Shown: positions 44,830 through 52,195 of the stretch, piece after piece
Layout: every line of letters begins with the position of its first letter
Position numbering within the stretch: position 1 is the first letter of the stretch
DNA from: Albibacterium profundi
Lineage (GTDB): Bacteria; Bacteroidota; Bacteroidia; Sphingobacteriales; Sphingobacteriaceae
Reading direction: 5' to 3'
NCBI RefSeq assembly: GCF_042159835.1
Contig: NZ_JBBVGT010000002.1
Location: 1,488,001-1,552,000, forward strand
DNA length: 64,000 nt
Notes under the pieces: generated by a model
What the model saw: the letters and a program-made list of their open reading frames with translations, nothing else
The model's database searches: none
What the model was told of the DNA's origin: nothing
Program-made: the position numbers and the translations under genes

Positions 44830-46275
44830 TTATGCAGCGCCGCGTTTAAAGGGCTTTTGGATTCTTCCCAAAAGTTTTTTTCCGATCGTTTTATACTGTT
44901 CAATATCAAATAAGGCAGAGTCGGTAGCAGCTTTATACGTTAGGAAAACGCCCAGTGGCGCCAGTACGATAATTGCCGTCCACATTCCCAGCGTTGTGTC
45001 TATATTTCCTTCACGAGCCGATTTCTCCGCTAAAGTCGAGATGACATAATAAATCAGGAAGAAGATTATAGCCATCACCACAGGCAGTCCCAAGCCACCC
45101 TTTCTGATAATCGCCCCCAGTGGTGCTCCAATCGAAAAGAAGACCAAACAGACCACTGACAGGGTGAATTTTCGTTGGTATTCCATTAGGTAGCGCCGAA
45201 TCGATGTGCTTATTTCCGCATCGGCCGTTGCTTTCAGGTTCAATACGTCCTGTATATATCGGACCTGGTTGCTCGCTTCCGTTACCGCTTGTGTTTTACT
45301 TTCCTCGGGGATGATCTCCAGGGTGCTGTTTTGAAAGGTCACGGGGTTCGTGCTCTCAATCTTCACTGGTTGGTATTTATTGTAGACACGGTAGTAAGGC
45401 AGAATTTCCTTAATGACCGTATTCCTCAAACTATCGTTGTAATTTTGAATAGAATCAGCATAATAATCGAGTTGACGCAGATTCAGCATGGCGTAATGAC
45501 TTTTAAACAGGTTCTCGTCTGTTCTCGTCATTTGAAAAGCGGACATATCAAAGCGCTGTTCCGTCTGTTCAAAATAATACCTAGTAAATAATTGTCTGGG
45601 GTTATATACCTTCGAGCCCGATTGCTCCTCATATCTCACACCATTTTTCAACTCCAAGATCATGTAATCAGGATCCGGCGCATCGTACATTTTTCCTTCT
45701 TCTGCCAAGAGGACATTCGTTCCCGAAGACCCCTTCGCATGTTCATAGATCGTCAAATCATACAGGCGCGTTCCGTCGTCACTCTTATCCATTGCGCGGA
45801 TAGAATAATTGGGGATACTATTATTGAAAACTCCTTCAGTGATCAGGAAATCAGCTTTTTTCTGCCGTACATCATACAAGAGAGAACCCATTTTCAGATT
45901 TGCTATGGGGAGCATGTAGTCGCTGAAAAAGAAAGCTCCGGTGCTAAATAGCATGACAAAGACGATCAGTGGCATCATCGCTTTCCGGAGTGATATTCCC
46001 GCCGCTTTGATGGCTACCAACTCATAACTTTCCCCTAAGTTCCCGAAGGTCATGATCGATGAAAGCAACATAGAAAGGGGCAGGGCCATTGCCACGTTCG
46101 TTGCCGATGCATACCACAATAGTTGCATGATAACATACCACTCGAAACCTTTTCCAATCAGATCATCGATGTATTTAAACAGAAAAAGCATCAAAAGCAC
46201 AAACATTACGATAAAAAACGTAACGATAAATGGCTTTATAAATGCCTTTAGTACAAGTACGTGAACCTTTTTCAC
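44830..46275 (-). CDS. LptF/LptG-family permease (YjgP/YjgQ)
   Basis: 481 residues: membrane helices cluster at the N-terminus (about 12-110: FIVTFFIVMFVLLMLFLF and following) and C-terminus (about 365-450), with a large periplasmic beta-rich part between, the LptF/LptG layout. It works with LptB in lipopolysaccharide export. It is longer than E. coli LptF (366 residues) because of a bigger periplasmic section, as is usual in Bacteroidota. The start is GTG at 46275; there is no in-frame ATG near it, and a -7 box ends 4 bp upstream. Confidence 0.9.
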   Translation of the reverse strand: MKKVHVLVLKAFIKPFIVTFFIVMFVLLMLFLFKYIDDLIGKGFEWYVIMQLLWYASATNVAMALPLSMLLSSIMTFGNLGESYELVAIKAAGISLRKAMMPLIVFVMLFSTGAFFFSDYMLPIANLKMGSLLYDVRQKKADFLITEGVFNNSIPNYSIRAMDKSDDGTRLYDLTIYEHAKGSSGTNVLLAEEGKMYDAPDPDYMILELKNGVRYEEQSGSKVYNPRQLFTRYYFEQTEQRFDMSAFQMTRTDENLFKSHYAMLNLRQLDYYADSIQNYNDSLRNTVIKEILPYYRVYNKYQPVKIESTNPVTFQNSTLEIIPEESKTQAVTEASNQVRYIQDVLNLKATADAEISTSIRRYLMEYQRKFTLSVVCLVFFSIGAPLGAIIRKGGLGLPVVMAIIFFLIYYVISTLAEKSAREGNIDTTLGMWTAIIVLAPLGVFLTYKAATDSALFDIEQYKTIGKKLLGRIQKPFKRGAA

Positions 46276-46279
46276 GCTA

Positions 46280-46287
46280 CAAAGATA
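46280..46287 (-). promoter_or_regulatory. -7 promoter element (TATCTTTG) 4 bp before the LptF/G-type gene
   Basis: The minus strand reads TATCTTTG, TAGC, GTG. A CAA on the plus strand at 46310-46312 would give a -33 TTG at a spacing of 22 bp. Confidence 0.5.
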
Positions 46288-46300
46288 CTGAAATTATTAT

Positions 46301-46678
46301 TTAAGCACCCAATACACTCGACAGGTAATCGATTGAGTTATCCCATATTAGTTTTCGATCTTCCAAGTTCTCTTCCTTCACAAAATCTGTCACCGCAAGA
46401 GCTACATCATTTGTAAGTTCATCCTGAACAATTTCCAATTCAAAATAATAAGGTTCGTCATCAATCCATTTATAGCGAACTGACTTGTTCTCCTTGACGT
46501 TGATTAACTTAGCTCTCTTGCTATCCTCATGCCATTGGAATGTATATATATTGTCTCGTATAGTCACTTCATCTGCAAACCATTGGGCAAGCGCGTTTGG
46601 TTCGTTCAAGAACGAAAACAGTATTTTTGGCGATGATTTTATCTCATATTCCAATTGTATTTTTACTTTTTCAGGCAT
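46301..46678 (-). CDS. START-like (SRPBCC) domain protein
   Basis: 125 residues that form one START/Bet v1-like domain: the N-terminal EYEIKSSPKILFSFLNEPNALAQWFA segment is typical of AHSA1-type members. It has no signal peptide or membrane segment. Ligand and role are unknown. It lies 26 bp upstream of the LptF/LptG-type gene in the same direction, but that gene seems to have its own promoter. Confidence 0.82.
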   Translation of the reverse strand: MPEKVKIQLEYEIKSSPKILFSFLNEPNALAQWFADEVTIRDNIYTFQWHEDSKRAKLINVKENKSVRYKWIDDEPYYFELEIVQDELTNDVALAVTDFVKEENLEDRKLIWDNSIDYLSSVLGA

Positions 46679-46761
46679 ATTCTTTTAGTTGTTGATCATT
46701 GGTAATTTCCGCTTAAAAATATTCATTTTAAACTTTTTTTCTAAAGAAAAGGAAATTAAAC

Positions 46762-46769
46762 TATATTTG
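46762..46769 (+). promoter_or_regulatory. -7 promoter element (TATATTTG) of the tRNA-Met gene
   Basis: A full TAnnTTTG match, 28 bp before the mature tRNA 5' end. Confidence 0.55.
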
Positions 46770-46797
46770 CAAACCGAAAAATATAACCATTCAAATT

Positions 46798-46871
46798 GGC
46801 GGGGTAGCTCAGATGGTTAGAGCGCAGGATTCATAACCCTGAGGTCGGCAGTTCGATTCTGCTCCCCGCTA
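46798..46871 (+). tRNA. tRNA-Met (anticodon CAT), elongator type
   Basis: A 74-nt cloverleaf: acceptor GGCGGGG/CCCCGCT (G1-U wobble), D stem GCTC/GAGC, anticodon stem CAGGA/CCCTG with loop TTCATAA and CAT at 46832-46834, T stem GGCAG/CTGCT with loop TTCGATT, discriminator A. CCA is not encoded. The anticodon stem lacks the three G-C pairs of initiators, so this is the elongator; a tRNA-Ile2 is less likely from the rest of the sequence. The accessory region begins just downstream. Confidence 0.93.
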
Positions 46872-46875
46872 CAGC

Positions 46876-46904
46876 AAGCAGATACCACCGTATCTGCTTT
46901 TTTT
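46876..46904 (+). terminator. Terminator of the tRNA-Met gene
   Basis: AAGCAGATA and TATCTGCTT form a 9-bp stem around CCACCG, followed by seven or more T. It begins 5 bp after the mature tRNA end. Confidence 0.9.
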
Positions 46905-46986
46905 GTATTTACGCTTTTCCTAAAACTATCCGGCCGAGTAAATAGTTACTATTTACACTATGTATCTGTGTTAATTTTTCTTTACC

Positions 46987-47523
46987 ATGCCCGAAGGACC
47001 CAGTATCGTTATTGCTAAAGAGCAGATCGCTCCGTTTATAGGGAAAAAAGTCCTTGCCGTCAGTGGCAACTCGAAAACTGACATTCAAAGGTTAGAAGGT
47101 AAACAGCTCATCGATGTGCGGACCTGGGGTAAACATCTTTTATTATGTTTCGACGGCTTTATTTTCCGAATTCACTTCCTTCTTTTTGGTACCTATCGCA
47201 TAAATGAAAGCAAGACAACACCATTACGATTGGGCCTCGTTTTTACAAACGGTGAGCTTAATTTCTATACTGTTTCAATAAAAATGTACAACGGACCCAG
47301 CTGGAATGGAACCCAGCATGGGATGATTCACTCTGGCAAGGTGATTGCTGTTGATGGATCGGGCAGCGCTACGATGATAAGCAGTAAAATGGGCGAGTAT
47401 AATGTAATTCCCCATCATCCCAGAGATATTCCAGTTAGTTATGGTCCTACAGAACCAAGCTATAATTTTGGAGGTACAGAATACCCATCACGGGTTTATT
47501 ATAGAAAAAATGAAAGTAATTAA
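46987..47523 (+). CDS. Chimera: truncated Nei/Fpg glycosylase N-terminus fused to a toxin-domain tail
   Basis: 178 residues. Residues 1 to about 102 are the N-terminal domain of a formamidopyrimidine/endonuclease VIII glycosylase: Pro2 and Glu3 in MPEGPSIVIAKE, RIHFLLFGTYRINE, GELNFYTVSIK. The helix-two-turn-helix and zinc-finger domains are missing. From about residue 103 the sequence resembles the C-terminal part of NlpC/P60-like domains at the end of RHS-type proteins: HSGKVIAVDGSGSATMISSK, MGEYNVIPHHPRDIP, and SRVYYRKN as the final strand. The catalytic-Cys part (usually YNCHxYAW) is absent. It is probably inactive as a glycosylase and as a toxin. A1 follows 11 bp later. Confidence 0.7.
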   Translation: MPEGPSIVIAKEQIAPFIGKKVLAVSGNSKTDIQRLEGKQLIDVRTWGKHLLLCFDGFIFRIHFLLFGTYRINESKTTPLRLGLVFTNGELNFYTVSIKMYNGPSWNGTQHGMIHSGKVIAVDGSGSATMISSKMGEYNVIPHHPRDIPVSYGPTEPSYNFGGTEYPSRVYYRKNESN

Positions 47524-47534
47524 ATATTTGTATT

Positions 47535-48143
47535 ATGAAATATGCCCTAATCATCGCATTGCTCTTTTCATCCCAATTGGGTTATTCGCAAACCCCTGAA
47601 GAGCAAAACGCAAAGGACTTGCGCGAATTGGAAGAGTGGAAAAAGAAACAGGAGTTAATCCTCTCACGGCAGCCTGGTGATCCTATTGCGAGAGACTTAC
47701 GCGCACTAGCTGCTAGTAAACGCACCTATGAAAGGTTCACGTTGCGCGCCAAGTCCAGACCATCTGAATTTTCCGCCAAAAAGAAAGAAGCCTATGAGGC
47801 CTACGTTAATCAGGCGAAGAAAATTAAGGATAACCCTAAAATATATTTAAATTATATTGAACGTCAATTAAAAAACCCCGAACTTATAGAAGGTCCACCC
47901 TTGCCGTACAATTATTTTGAAGCGATCGGACTTATGGTCAACACCAAGTACTATCTGATCACGAGACGTGACCTCTATCTGGTCATCAAATATAGTTTGT
48001 TTGAACGAGGTATGGATCTTTTGCCGGAGAAACTCGATGGTATCCCGCTGATCGACCGACCTAAAAATATCAGTCCCCATGCGGAACTTCAAACGATCGA
48101 GGAAGCCGAAAGAGGCCTGCCCGCCGGAAGTTTGAAGAATTGA
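47535..48143 (+). CDS. Exported protein, family A copy 1 (candidate immunity protein)
   Basis: 202 residues with a signal peptide (about 1-18, ending GYSQ) and no further membrane segment, so periplasmic or outer-membrane-facing. It is not a family I can name. It is a paralogue of the gene at 50033: shared blocks include KKKEAYEAYVNQ, IYLNYIER, LPYNYFE and LPEKLDGIPLIDRP, and SPHA near the end. The N-terminal part (residues 25-75) has extra charged repeats that copy 2 lacks. It starts 11 bp after the chimeric glycosylase/toxin-tail gene. An immunity role is inferred from that position and from the export signal. Confidence 0.7.
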   Translation: MKYALIIALLFSSQLGYSQTPEEQNAKDLRELEEWKKKQELILSRQPGDPIARDLRALAASKRTYERFTLRAKSRPSEFSAKKKEAYEAYVNQAKKIKDNPKIYLNYIERQLKNPELIEGPPLPYNYFEAIGLMVNTKYYLITRRDLYLVIKYSLFERGMDLLPEKLDGIPLIDRPKNISPHAELQTIEEAERGLPAGSLKN

Positions 48144-48192
48144 TATACTAGCGACTTAAGCGACTTGCGTTTCTTTAGGGATCACAACCCTA

Positions 48193-48203
48193 TTGTGGAA
48201 ATT
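48193..48203 (+). repeat. Intergenic motif TTGTGGAAATT, copy 1
   Basis: Lies 50 bp after family A copy 1 and 38 bp before family B copy 1. Closely related copies sit at 49478, 50579 and 52120, each in a gap of this gene array. Confidence 0.5.
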
Positions 48204-48240
48204 CACCAGAATGAACATCTAAATAGTAACGGATGTTCAT

Positions 48241-48753
48241 ATGAAACATTTAATATATTCAACCTGCTTTCTCTTTCTTTGTGTCTCGGCATCTGCTCAA
48301 GAGAAATTCGTCGAGGGAGATATGACCGTTTATGGAAAGACTTTTGAGGTGTTCTTTCTTAAAGATTTTGATGCCATAGTGGTTGATAGTAGCTTGCCGG
48401 TCTATAAAGATGGTTACCCGAAGCCTCAAGGGCCGTCTCGACCTCTCACTATCCGGAAGGGCGATATGAAAGTAGACACACTGGTCGACCGTAACATTAT
48501 CTATGATGTTTTGGGTGATAAGTTGACTGCGCTACAAGCGAATGGAGATTGGGTATCGATCGATTACGTTTTTGGGCACGATGGAAATGTTTTGGATATT
48601 TCATCTTATAGTCTTCCGAAAAACACCCTTATTACTCCGAAAGAGGTAGCATTGATTGACAAACTTTTGCGCGAGGAAGTCAAAGCAGTTTTTAAAGGCC
48701 GAGAATATCTCAACTGGCCGGTGATTTTTTATGGTAGAGAGATTCGGTTTTGA
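48241..48753 (+). CDS. Exported protein, family B copy 1 (candidate immunity protein)
   Basis: 170 residues with a signal peptide (about 1-19, ending ASAQ). The mature part is a small mixed domain that ends KGREYLNWPVIFYGREIRF. Its paralogue is at 50626; shared blocks are GDMKVDT/SDMKVDT, DRNIIYDVL/DRKIIYEVL, KNTLITP/RNTLITP and ALIDK. I do not recognise the family. It lies between family A copy 1 and the unique gene C. Confidence 0.7.
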   Translation: MKHLIYSTCFLFLCVSASAQEKFVEGDMTVYGKTFEVFFLKDFDAIVVDSSLPVYKDGYPKPQGPSRPLTIRKGDMKVDTLVDRNIIYDVLGDKLTALQANGDWVSIDYVFGHDGNVLDISSYSLPKNTLITPKEVALIDKLLREEVKAVFKGREYLNWPVIFYGREIRF

Positions 48754-48792
48754 TGTCAAACGGGGAAATTCCGTAGTCTGCGCCGCCTTCGG

Positions 48793-48838
48793 ATACTGGG
48801 TGAAAATATTTAACTTTATTTACTGCTAGCTAATTAAG
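48793..48838 (+). repeat. Conserved 46-bp spacer after family B, copy 1
   Basis: ATACTGGGTGAAAATATTTA onward to GCTAATTAAG matches 51193-51238 with few changes. It holds TAACTTTA, a near -7 box, about 33 bp before the next start, so it may be a promoter duplicated with the genes. Confidence 0.6.
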
Positions 48839-48850
48839 ACCAACAACGAA

Positions 48851-49468
48851 ATGAAAATAACTACTCTTTTACTCATAACGCTCTCGACAATATGCCAAGC
48901 ACAGCCCGTAATCGATATTGACACAAAAGGTCATATTCAAGACCGGTTCGTAGCTAAATATAATCCTGAGTATGCTCTGTTCAATCATCTAGGAGCTGGC
49001 TTGATACATAAAGAGGGGCAATGGACGTTGGTGAGGGTTTGGGACGAACAAGTTCTTGGGTTAAGCGAAGGGATGAAAAAGGAGATGAAGCTTCTAGAGC
49101 ATCTTATTGCTGACAATCTTGCACATCAAATATTGACAGAGTTGGCTCCCGAGACCCTCTTTTCGATCGGGCAGGATCGTTTGGATAAGCTGCCAGAAAG
49201 TTGCAAAGGCGAACCTGGAAAAAAGCAAGGTATCGCTGGTCGGATATCTGATGCAGCAACAATAACTATTTGGGGATACAGTTCCGGAACTCAGAAGAAG
49301 ATCCAATTCTATGCAGCCGATTTTTATTACAATACCTGTTATCCCTATCAGCCTGAATTTAAAATATTAGAACCCTTATTGAATACATTCGAAGTATTGG
49401 AAAAATATGTCAATGAGGTCGGTAATGCTGAAGATCGAGAAGTTGCCCACCGAAACCTCTATCGTTAG
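48851..49468 (+). CDS. Exported protein C, unique gene of the array
   Basis: 205 residues with a signal peptide (about 1-17, ending CQAQ). Two later cysteines (in ESCKGEPG and YNTCYPY) could form a disulfide in the periplasm. No family was recognised. It sits between B1 and D1 and has no counterpart in the second half of the array: there, family B is followed directly by family D. It was therefore inserted in copy 1 or lost from copy 2. Confidence 0.65.
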   Translation: MKITTLLLITLSTICQAQPVIDIDTKGHIQDRFVAKYNPEYALFNHLGAGLIHKEGQWTLVRVWDEQVLGLSEGMKKEMKLLEHLIADNLAHQILTELAPETLFSIGQDRLDKLPESCKGEPGKKQGIAGRISDAATITIWGYSSGTQKKIQFYAADFYYNTCYPYQPEFKILEPLLNTFEVLEKYVNEVGNAEDREVAHRNLYR

Positions 49469-49477
49469 CCAATCACT

Positions 49478-49488
49478 TTATGGAAATT
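49478..49488 (+). repeat. Intergenic motif TTATGGAAATT, copy 2
   Basis: One or two bases different from the motif at 48193; 10 bp after gene C and 57 bp before family D copy 1. Confidence 0.45.
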
Positions 49489-49544
49489 GAGCCTATTTGC
49501 ATCACAGTTATTGCTAGTCGGTTAAAAACCAATACTATCAGGAG

Positions 49545-50009
49545 ATGTTAACGCGAAAGATCTTATTTATTTTAGTAGCTGCCGGAGTCGCACCAATTAT
49601 ACTATCGTTCAGATGGCTTCCCAACGTATATGACGCATTGATCCACCAAAAATATGGGTATTACGACTATCAAATAGAAATGTTGGGCCGATATCTTTAT
49701 TTAGTGTACGGACAGTTTTTTATGCCGTTTTTTATCTTTTTTTTAATTTTTATCTTTATCGTTTTACAATTAATCAAGGATTCCTATCTCAAAAACGGGA
49801 GATATCACGTGCTTACATTTTTTCGTAAATGGATAATATTAACAGCGATCGTCCTTGGCTGGATTGTTTTTTTGGGCACGTTTTCCAATATCTGGTGGGA
49901 TCCGATATATAAAAATCTTATATACATAGTATTTGCTGGCGGATTCAGCATAATATTTACAACATTTTTTCATTTCACATTGGACCGGTTTCAAAATCGT
50001 GAGGCATGA
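49545..50009 (+). CDS. Membrane protein, family D copy 1
   Basis: 154 residues with four hydrophobic helices: about 5-22, 56-77 (FFMPFFIFFLIFIFIVLQL), 94-115 (IILTAIVLGWIVFLG) and 123-145. Its paralogue at 51257 has the same spacing and shares YYDYQIE/YYDFQIE, LTFFRKW and IFTTFFH. No catalytic motif. Its stop overlaps the longest possible family A copy 2 frame as ATGA, so the genes may be coupled. Inner-membrane location is predicted; function unknown. Confidence 0.7.
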   Translation: MLTRKILFILVAAGVAPIILSFRWLPNVYDALIHQKYGYYDYQIEMLGRYLYLVYGQFFMPFFIFFLIFIFIVLQLIKDSYLKNGRYHVLTFFRKWIILTAIVLGWIVFLGTFSNIWWDPIYKNLIYIVFAGGFSIIFTTFFHFTLDRFQNREA

Positions 50010-50032
50010 CTGAACTATTTTACACGATGCAT

Positions 50033-50569
50033 ATGAGAACCATAATAAAGCTATTCCCAGCCTGTTCGGTTGTAGCCCTGCTACTATTATACCAATCAGG
50101 TTATTCGCAGCCCAAAGATTCAATTAAAAATGATCTTCTAATTTTAGCTGCAGCCAAATACAAGTACGAGAAATTCAAGAAGATCGAAGAGTCCAATAAA
50201 ACAGCTGAATCCCTGACTAAAAAGAAAGAAGCCTACGAAGCATATGTTAATCAAACTAGGAAAATCAAGAACAATCCCGAGATATATTTAAATTACATTG
50301 AACGTGAACTACATAATCCGGCTCTTTCAGCGGGTCCCCGTTTACCGTACAATTATTTTGAAACCTACCTGCCTTTTAATCCAGACTATTACCTTGTAAC
50401 CAAACGGGATTTTTATTTAGTAGTCAAATTCAGTTTGTTTGACAGGGATATGGATATATTGCCGGAGAAACTGGATGGTATTCCGCTAATCGACCGGCCT
50501 GATGATATTAGTCCACACGCAAAACCGCAAACGCTGGAGGATATAATTCGCGAACCGGCAGACCACTAG
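50033..50569 (+). CDS. Exported protein, family A copy 2 (candidate immunity protein)
   Basis: 178 residues from ATG 50033 (MRTIIKLFPACSVV), the start that gives a clean signal peptide ending GYSQ as in copy 1. ATG 50006 (ATGA overlap with D1) and 50027 are alternatives. It shares KKKEAYEAYVNQ, IYLNYIERE, LPYNYFE and LPEKLDGIPLIDRP with copy 1. Copy 2 lacks about 25 residues between the signal peptide and the conserved core. First gene of the second half of the array. Confidence 0.7.
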   Translation: MRTIIKLFPACSVVALLLLYQSGYSQPKDSIKNDLLILAAAKYKYEKFKKIEESNKTAESLTKKKEAYEAYVNQTRKIKNNPEIYLNYIERELHNPALSAGPRLPYNYFETYLPFNPDYYLVTKRDFYLVVKFSLFDRDMDILPEKLDGIPLIDRPDDISPHAKPQTLEDIIREPADH

Positions 50570-50578
50570 CCAGCCCAT

Positions 50579-50589
50579 TTGTGGAAATT
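50579..50589 (+). repeat. Intergenic motif TTGTGGAAATT, copy 3
   Basis: Identical to the motif at 48193 and at the same place, between families A and B; 37 bp before the family B copy 2 start. Confidence 0.55.
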
Positions 50590-50625
50590 GATACCTTTTT
50601 CCATCCTTATAGTGAATAACGTGAC

Positions 50626-51153
50626 ATGAAGAACATTGAAAAATCAGCAATAATCTTGACGGTAAGCATTATCCTGTGTTTGACAGCCACGGCACAGGAC
50701 AACTTCTCAGAAGGGAAATATACGGTGGACGGCCGGATATTTGAAACGACGTTTTCTGACATTTATGCTAACCGCATGACAGTGGATTCAAAACTCCCAC
50801 AATATAAGGAGGGTTACCCCTGGCCCGAAGGACCGAACCTGCCTTTGATGGTACTACGCAGTGATATGAAAGTGGATACCGTTATCGACCGGAAAATCAT
50901 TTATGAAGTGCTCGAGGATAAACTGGAAAACCTAAAAGCAAACGGTGAAGAACTCACTGTTCGTTATGCTTTTGGGCCCGATGGTGATGTCGTAGATATA
51001 TCTTCGTTCAGCCTTGCTAGAAACACGCTCATCACTCCCCAAGAGCTGGCATTGATCGACAAACGGCTGCGTAAGGAGGTCAGGGCTTCCTTCAAAGGGC
51101 CGGACTACCGCAATTGGAAAGTGATTCCTTTTGTCAGGGAACTTCACTTTTGA
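50626..51153 (+). CDS. Exported protein, family B copy 2 (candidate immunity protein)
   Basis: 175 residues with a signal peptide (about 1-24, ending TATAQ). It aligns with B1 over the whole mature length, including GYPWPEGP/GYPKPQGP, DMKVDT, ARNTLITPQELALIDK and the terminal VPF/IF-x-RE-(L/I)-(H/R)-F. The divergence is well spread, so the duplication is not recent. Confidence 0.7.
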   Translation: MKNIEKSAIILTVSIILCLTATAQDNFSEGKYTVDGRIFETTFSDIYANRMTVDSKLPQYKEGYPWPEGPNLPLMVLRSDMKVDTVIDRKIIYEVLEDKLENLKANGEELTVRYAFGPDGDVVDISSFSLARNTLITPQELALIDKRLRKEVRASFKGPDYRNWKVIPFVRELHF

Positions 51154-51192
51154 GATCGAACGAAAAAACTGTACAATCTGCACCTGCTTCGT

Positions 51193-51238
51193 ATACTGGA
51201 TGAAAATATTTAACTTTAGTTGTCATTAGCTAATTAAG
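51193..51238 (+). repeat. Conserved 46-bp spacer after family B, copy 2
   Basis: The partner of 48793-48838. Here it precedes family D copy 2 instead of gene C, which fixes the break point of the C insertion or loss. Confidence 0.6.
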
Positions 51239-51256
51239 AATCGGTTAACATTTCCT

Positions 51257-51712
51257 ATGTTATTCAGAAAAATATTGTTGAATCTACTCGCAGCTTGCCT
51301 GGTCCCGATTGTCCTGTCTCTTCTTTCGTTGCCCGACCTGTACAATGCGGTTTTCCACCAGCAATACGAATATTATGACTTCCAAATAGAATCGTTGGAT
51401 AGGTATCTTTATCTAAAGTACGGACAAGTTTTTATACCACTTCTTATAATCTCTTTAATCTTTTTCTTCTTTCCTTTCCAATTAATCAAAGATATATACC
51501 GTAGAGACGGGAATAGCGAAATGCTTACGTTCTTCCGGAAATGGTTATTGTTAACATTGATTATTCTCGCGTCGATTGTGTTTTTTGGAAGCATCTTTAA
51601 TATATGGTGGGACCCTTTGTATAAAAATCTTGTTTATATCCCGTTTGCAGCTGGTTTTGGTCTGATCTTCACAACATTTTTTCATTACACATTGGATCGG
51701 TACCAAGAATGA
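51257..51712 (+). CDS. Membrane protein, family D copy 2
   Basis: 151 residues, four membrane helices in the same places as D1, and the same conserved loop YYDFQIESLDRYLYLKYGQ. It overlaps the next gene by ATGA (51709-51712), so those two are translationally coupled. Function unknown. Confidence 0.7.
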   Translation: MLFRKILLNLLAACLVPIVLSLLSLPDLYNAVFHQQYEYYDFQIESLDRYLYLKYGQVFIPLLIISLIFFFFPFQLIKDIYRRDGNSEMLTFFRKWLLLTLIILASIVFFGSIFNIWWDPLYKNLVYIPFAAGFGLIFTTFFHYTLDRYQE

Positions 51713-52062
51713 AAAGACTGATAACTATGAAAATAATTTACAAAGTAGTCTATTACCTCACGATTGTGTTTAGTTTTCTTATTCTCGCACTTTATCTCAC
51801 AGCGCCCTTTGGTGGAGTAAAAACTATTTTTTATGCAATTGAGGAAGGGTTCTTTTCTAAGGCATTTGGTGAAGGTTGGTTCCTCCATAAATTGGGTCAA
51901 TTCCTTGCAGGATTATTTTTTTTGACCTGTGTTTTTTGCATTCTACTTCCAGTTACAAAATATAAACAAGGCACCAAATACAAAATGGGTTTTGTCTTTT
52001 TCGTTATTTTAATAAGCATAGCTCTAATACCAAAGTTTATAGCATTTATAATTAATTCCTAA
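51709..52062 (+). CDS. Small membrane protein E, last gene of the array
   Basis: 117 residues (or 111 from the ATG at 51727) with three hydrophobic helices: about 14-31, 63-82 (LGQFLAGLFFLTCVFCILLP) and 94-115. No paralogue lies after D1. The ATGA overlap with D2 implies coupled translation. No family recognised; another inner-membrane protein of the array. Confidence 0.65.
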   Translation: MKRLITMKIIYKVVYYLTIVFSFLILALYLTAPFGGVKTIFYAIEEGFFSKAFGEGWFLHKLGQFLAGLFFLTCVFCILLPVTKYKQGTKYKMGFVFFVILISIALIPKFIAFIINS

Positions 52063-52119
52063 ACGTACCGGCTCGTGATTCAGGTGCATAATAAGGCTAT
52101 CAAGGTGGTTTAAACCTGA

Positions 52120-52129
52120 TTGTGGAAAT
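52120..52129 (+). repeat. Intergenic motif TTGTGGAAAT, copy 4
   Basis: Follows gene E by 58 bp with no plus-strand gene behind it. It may mark the end of a lost further unit of the array. Confidence 0.4.
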
Positions 52130-52195
52130 GTTTCAGAGAACTTAAATCAGACGAGTAAGCGATATCTGTTTTGGGGACTTGATCTCTTAGATTAA

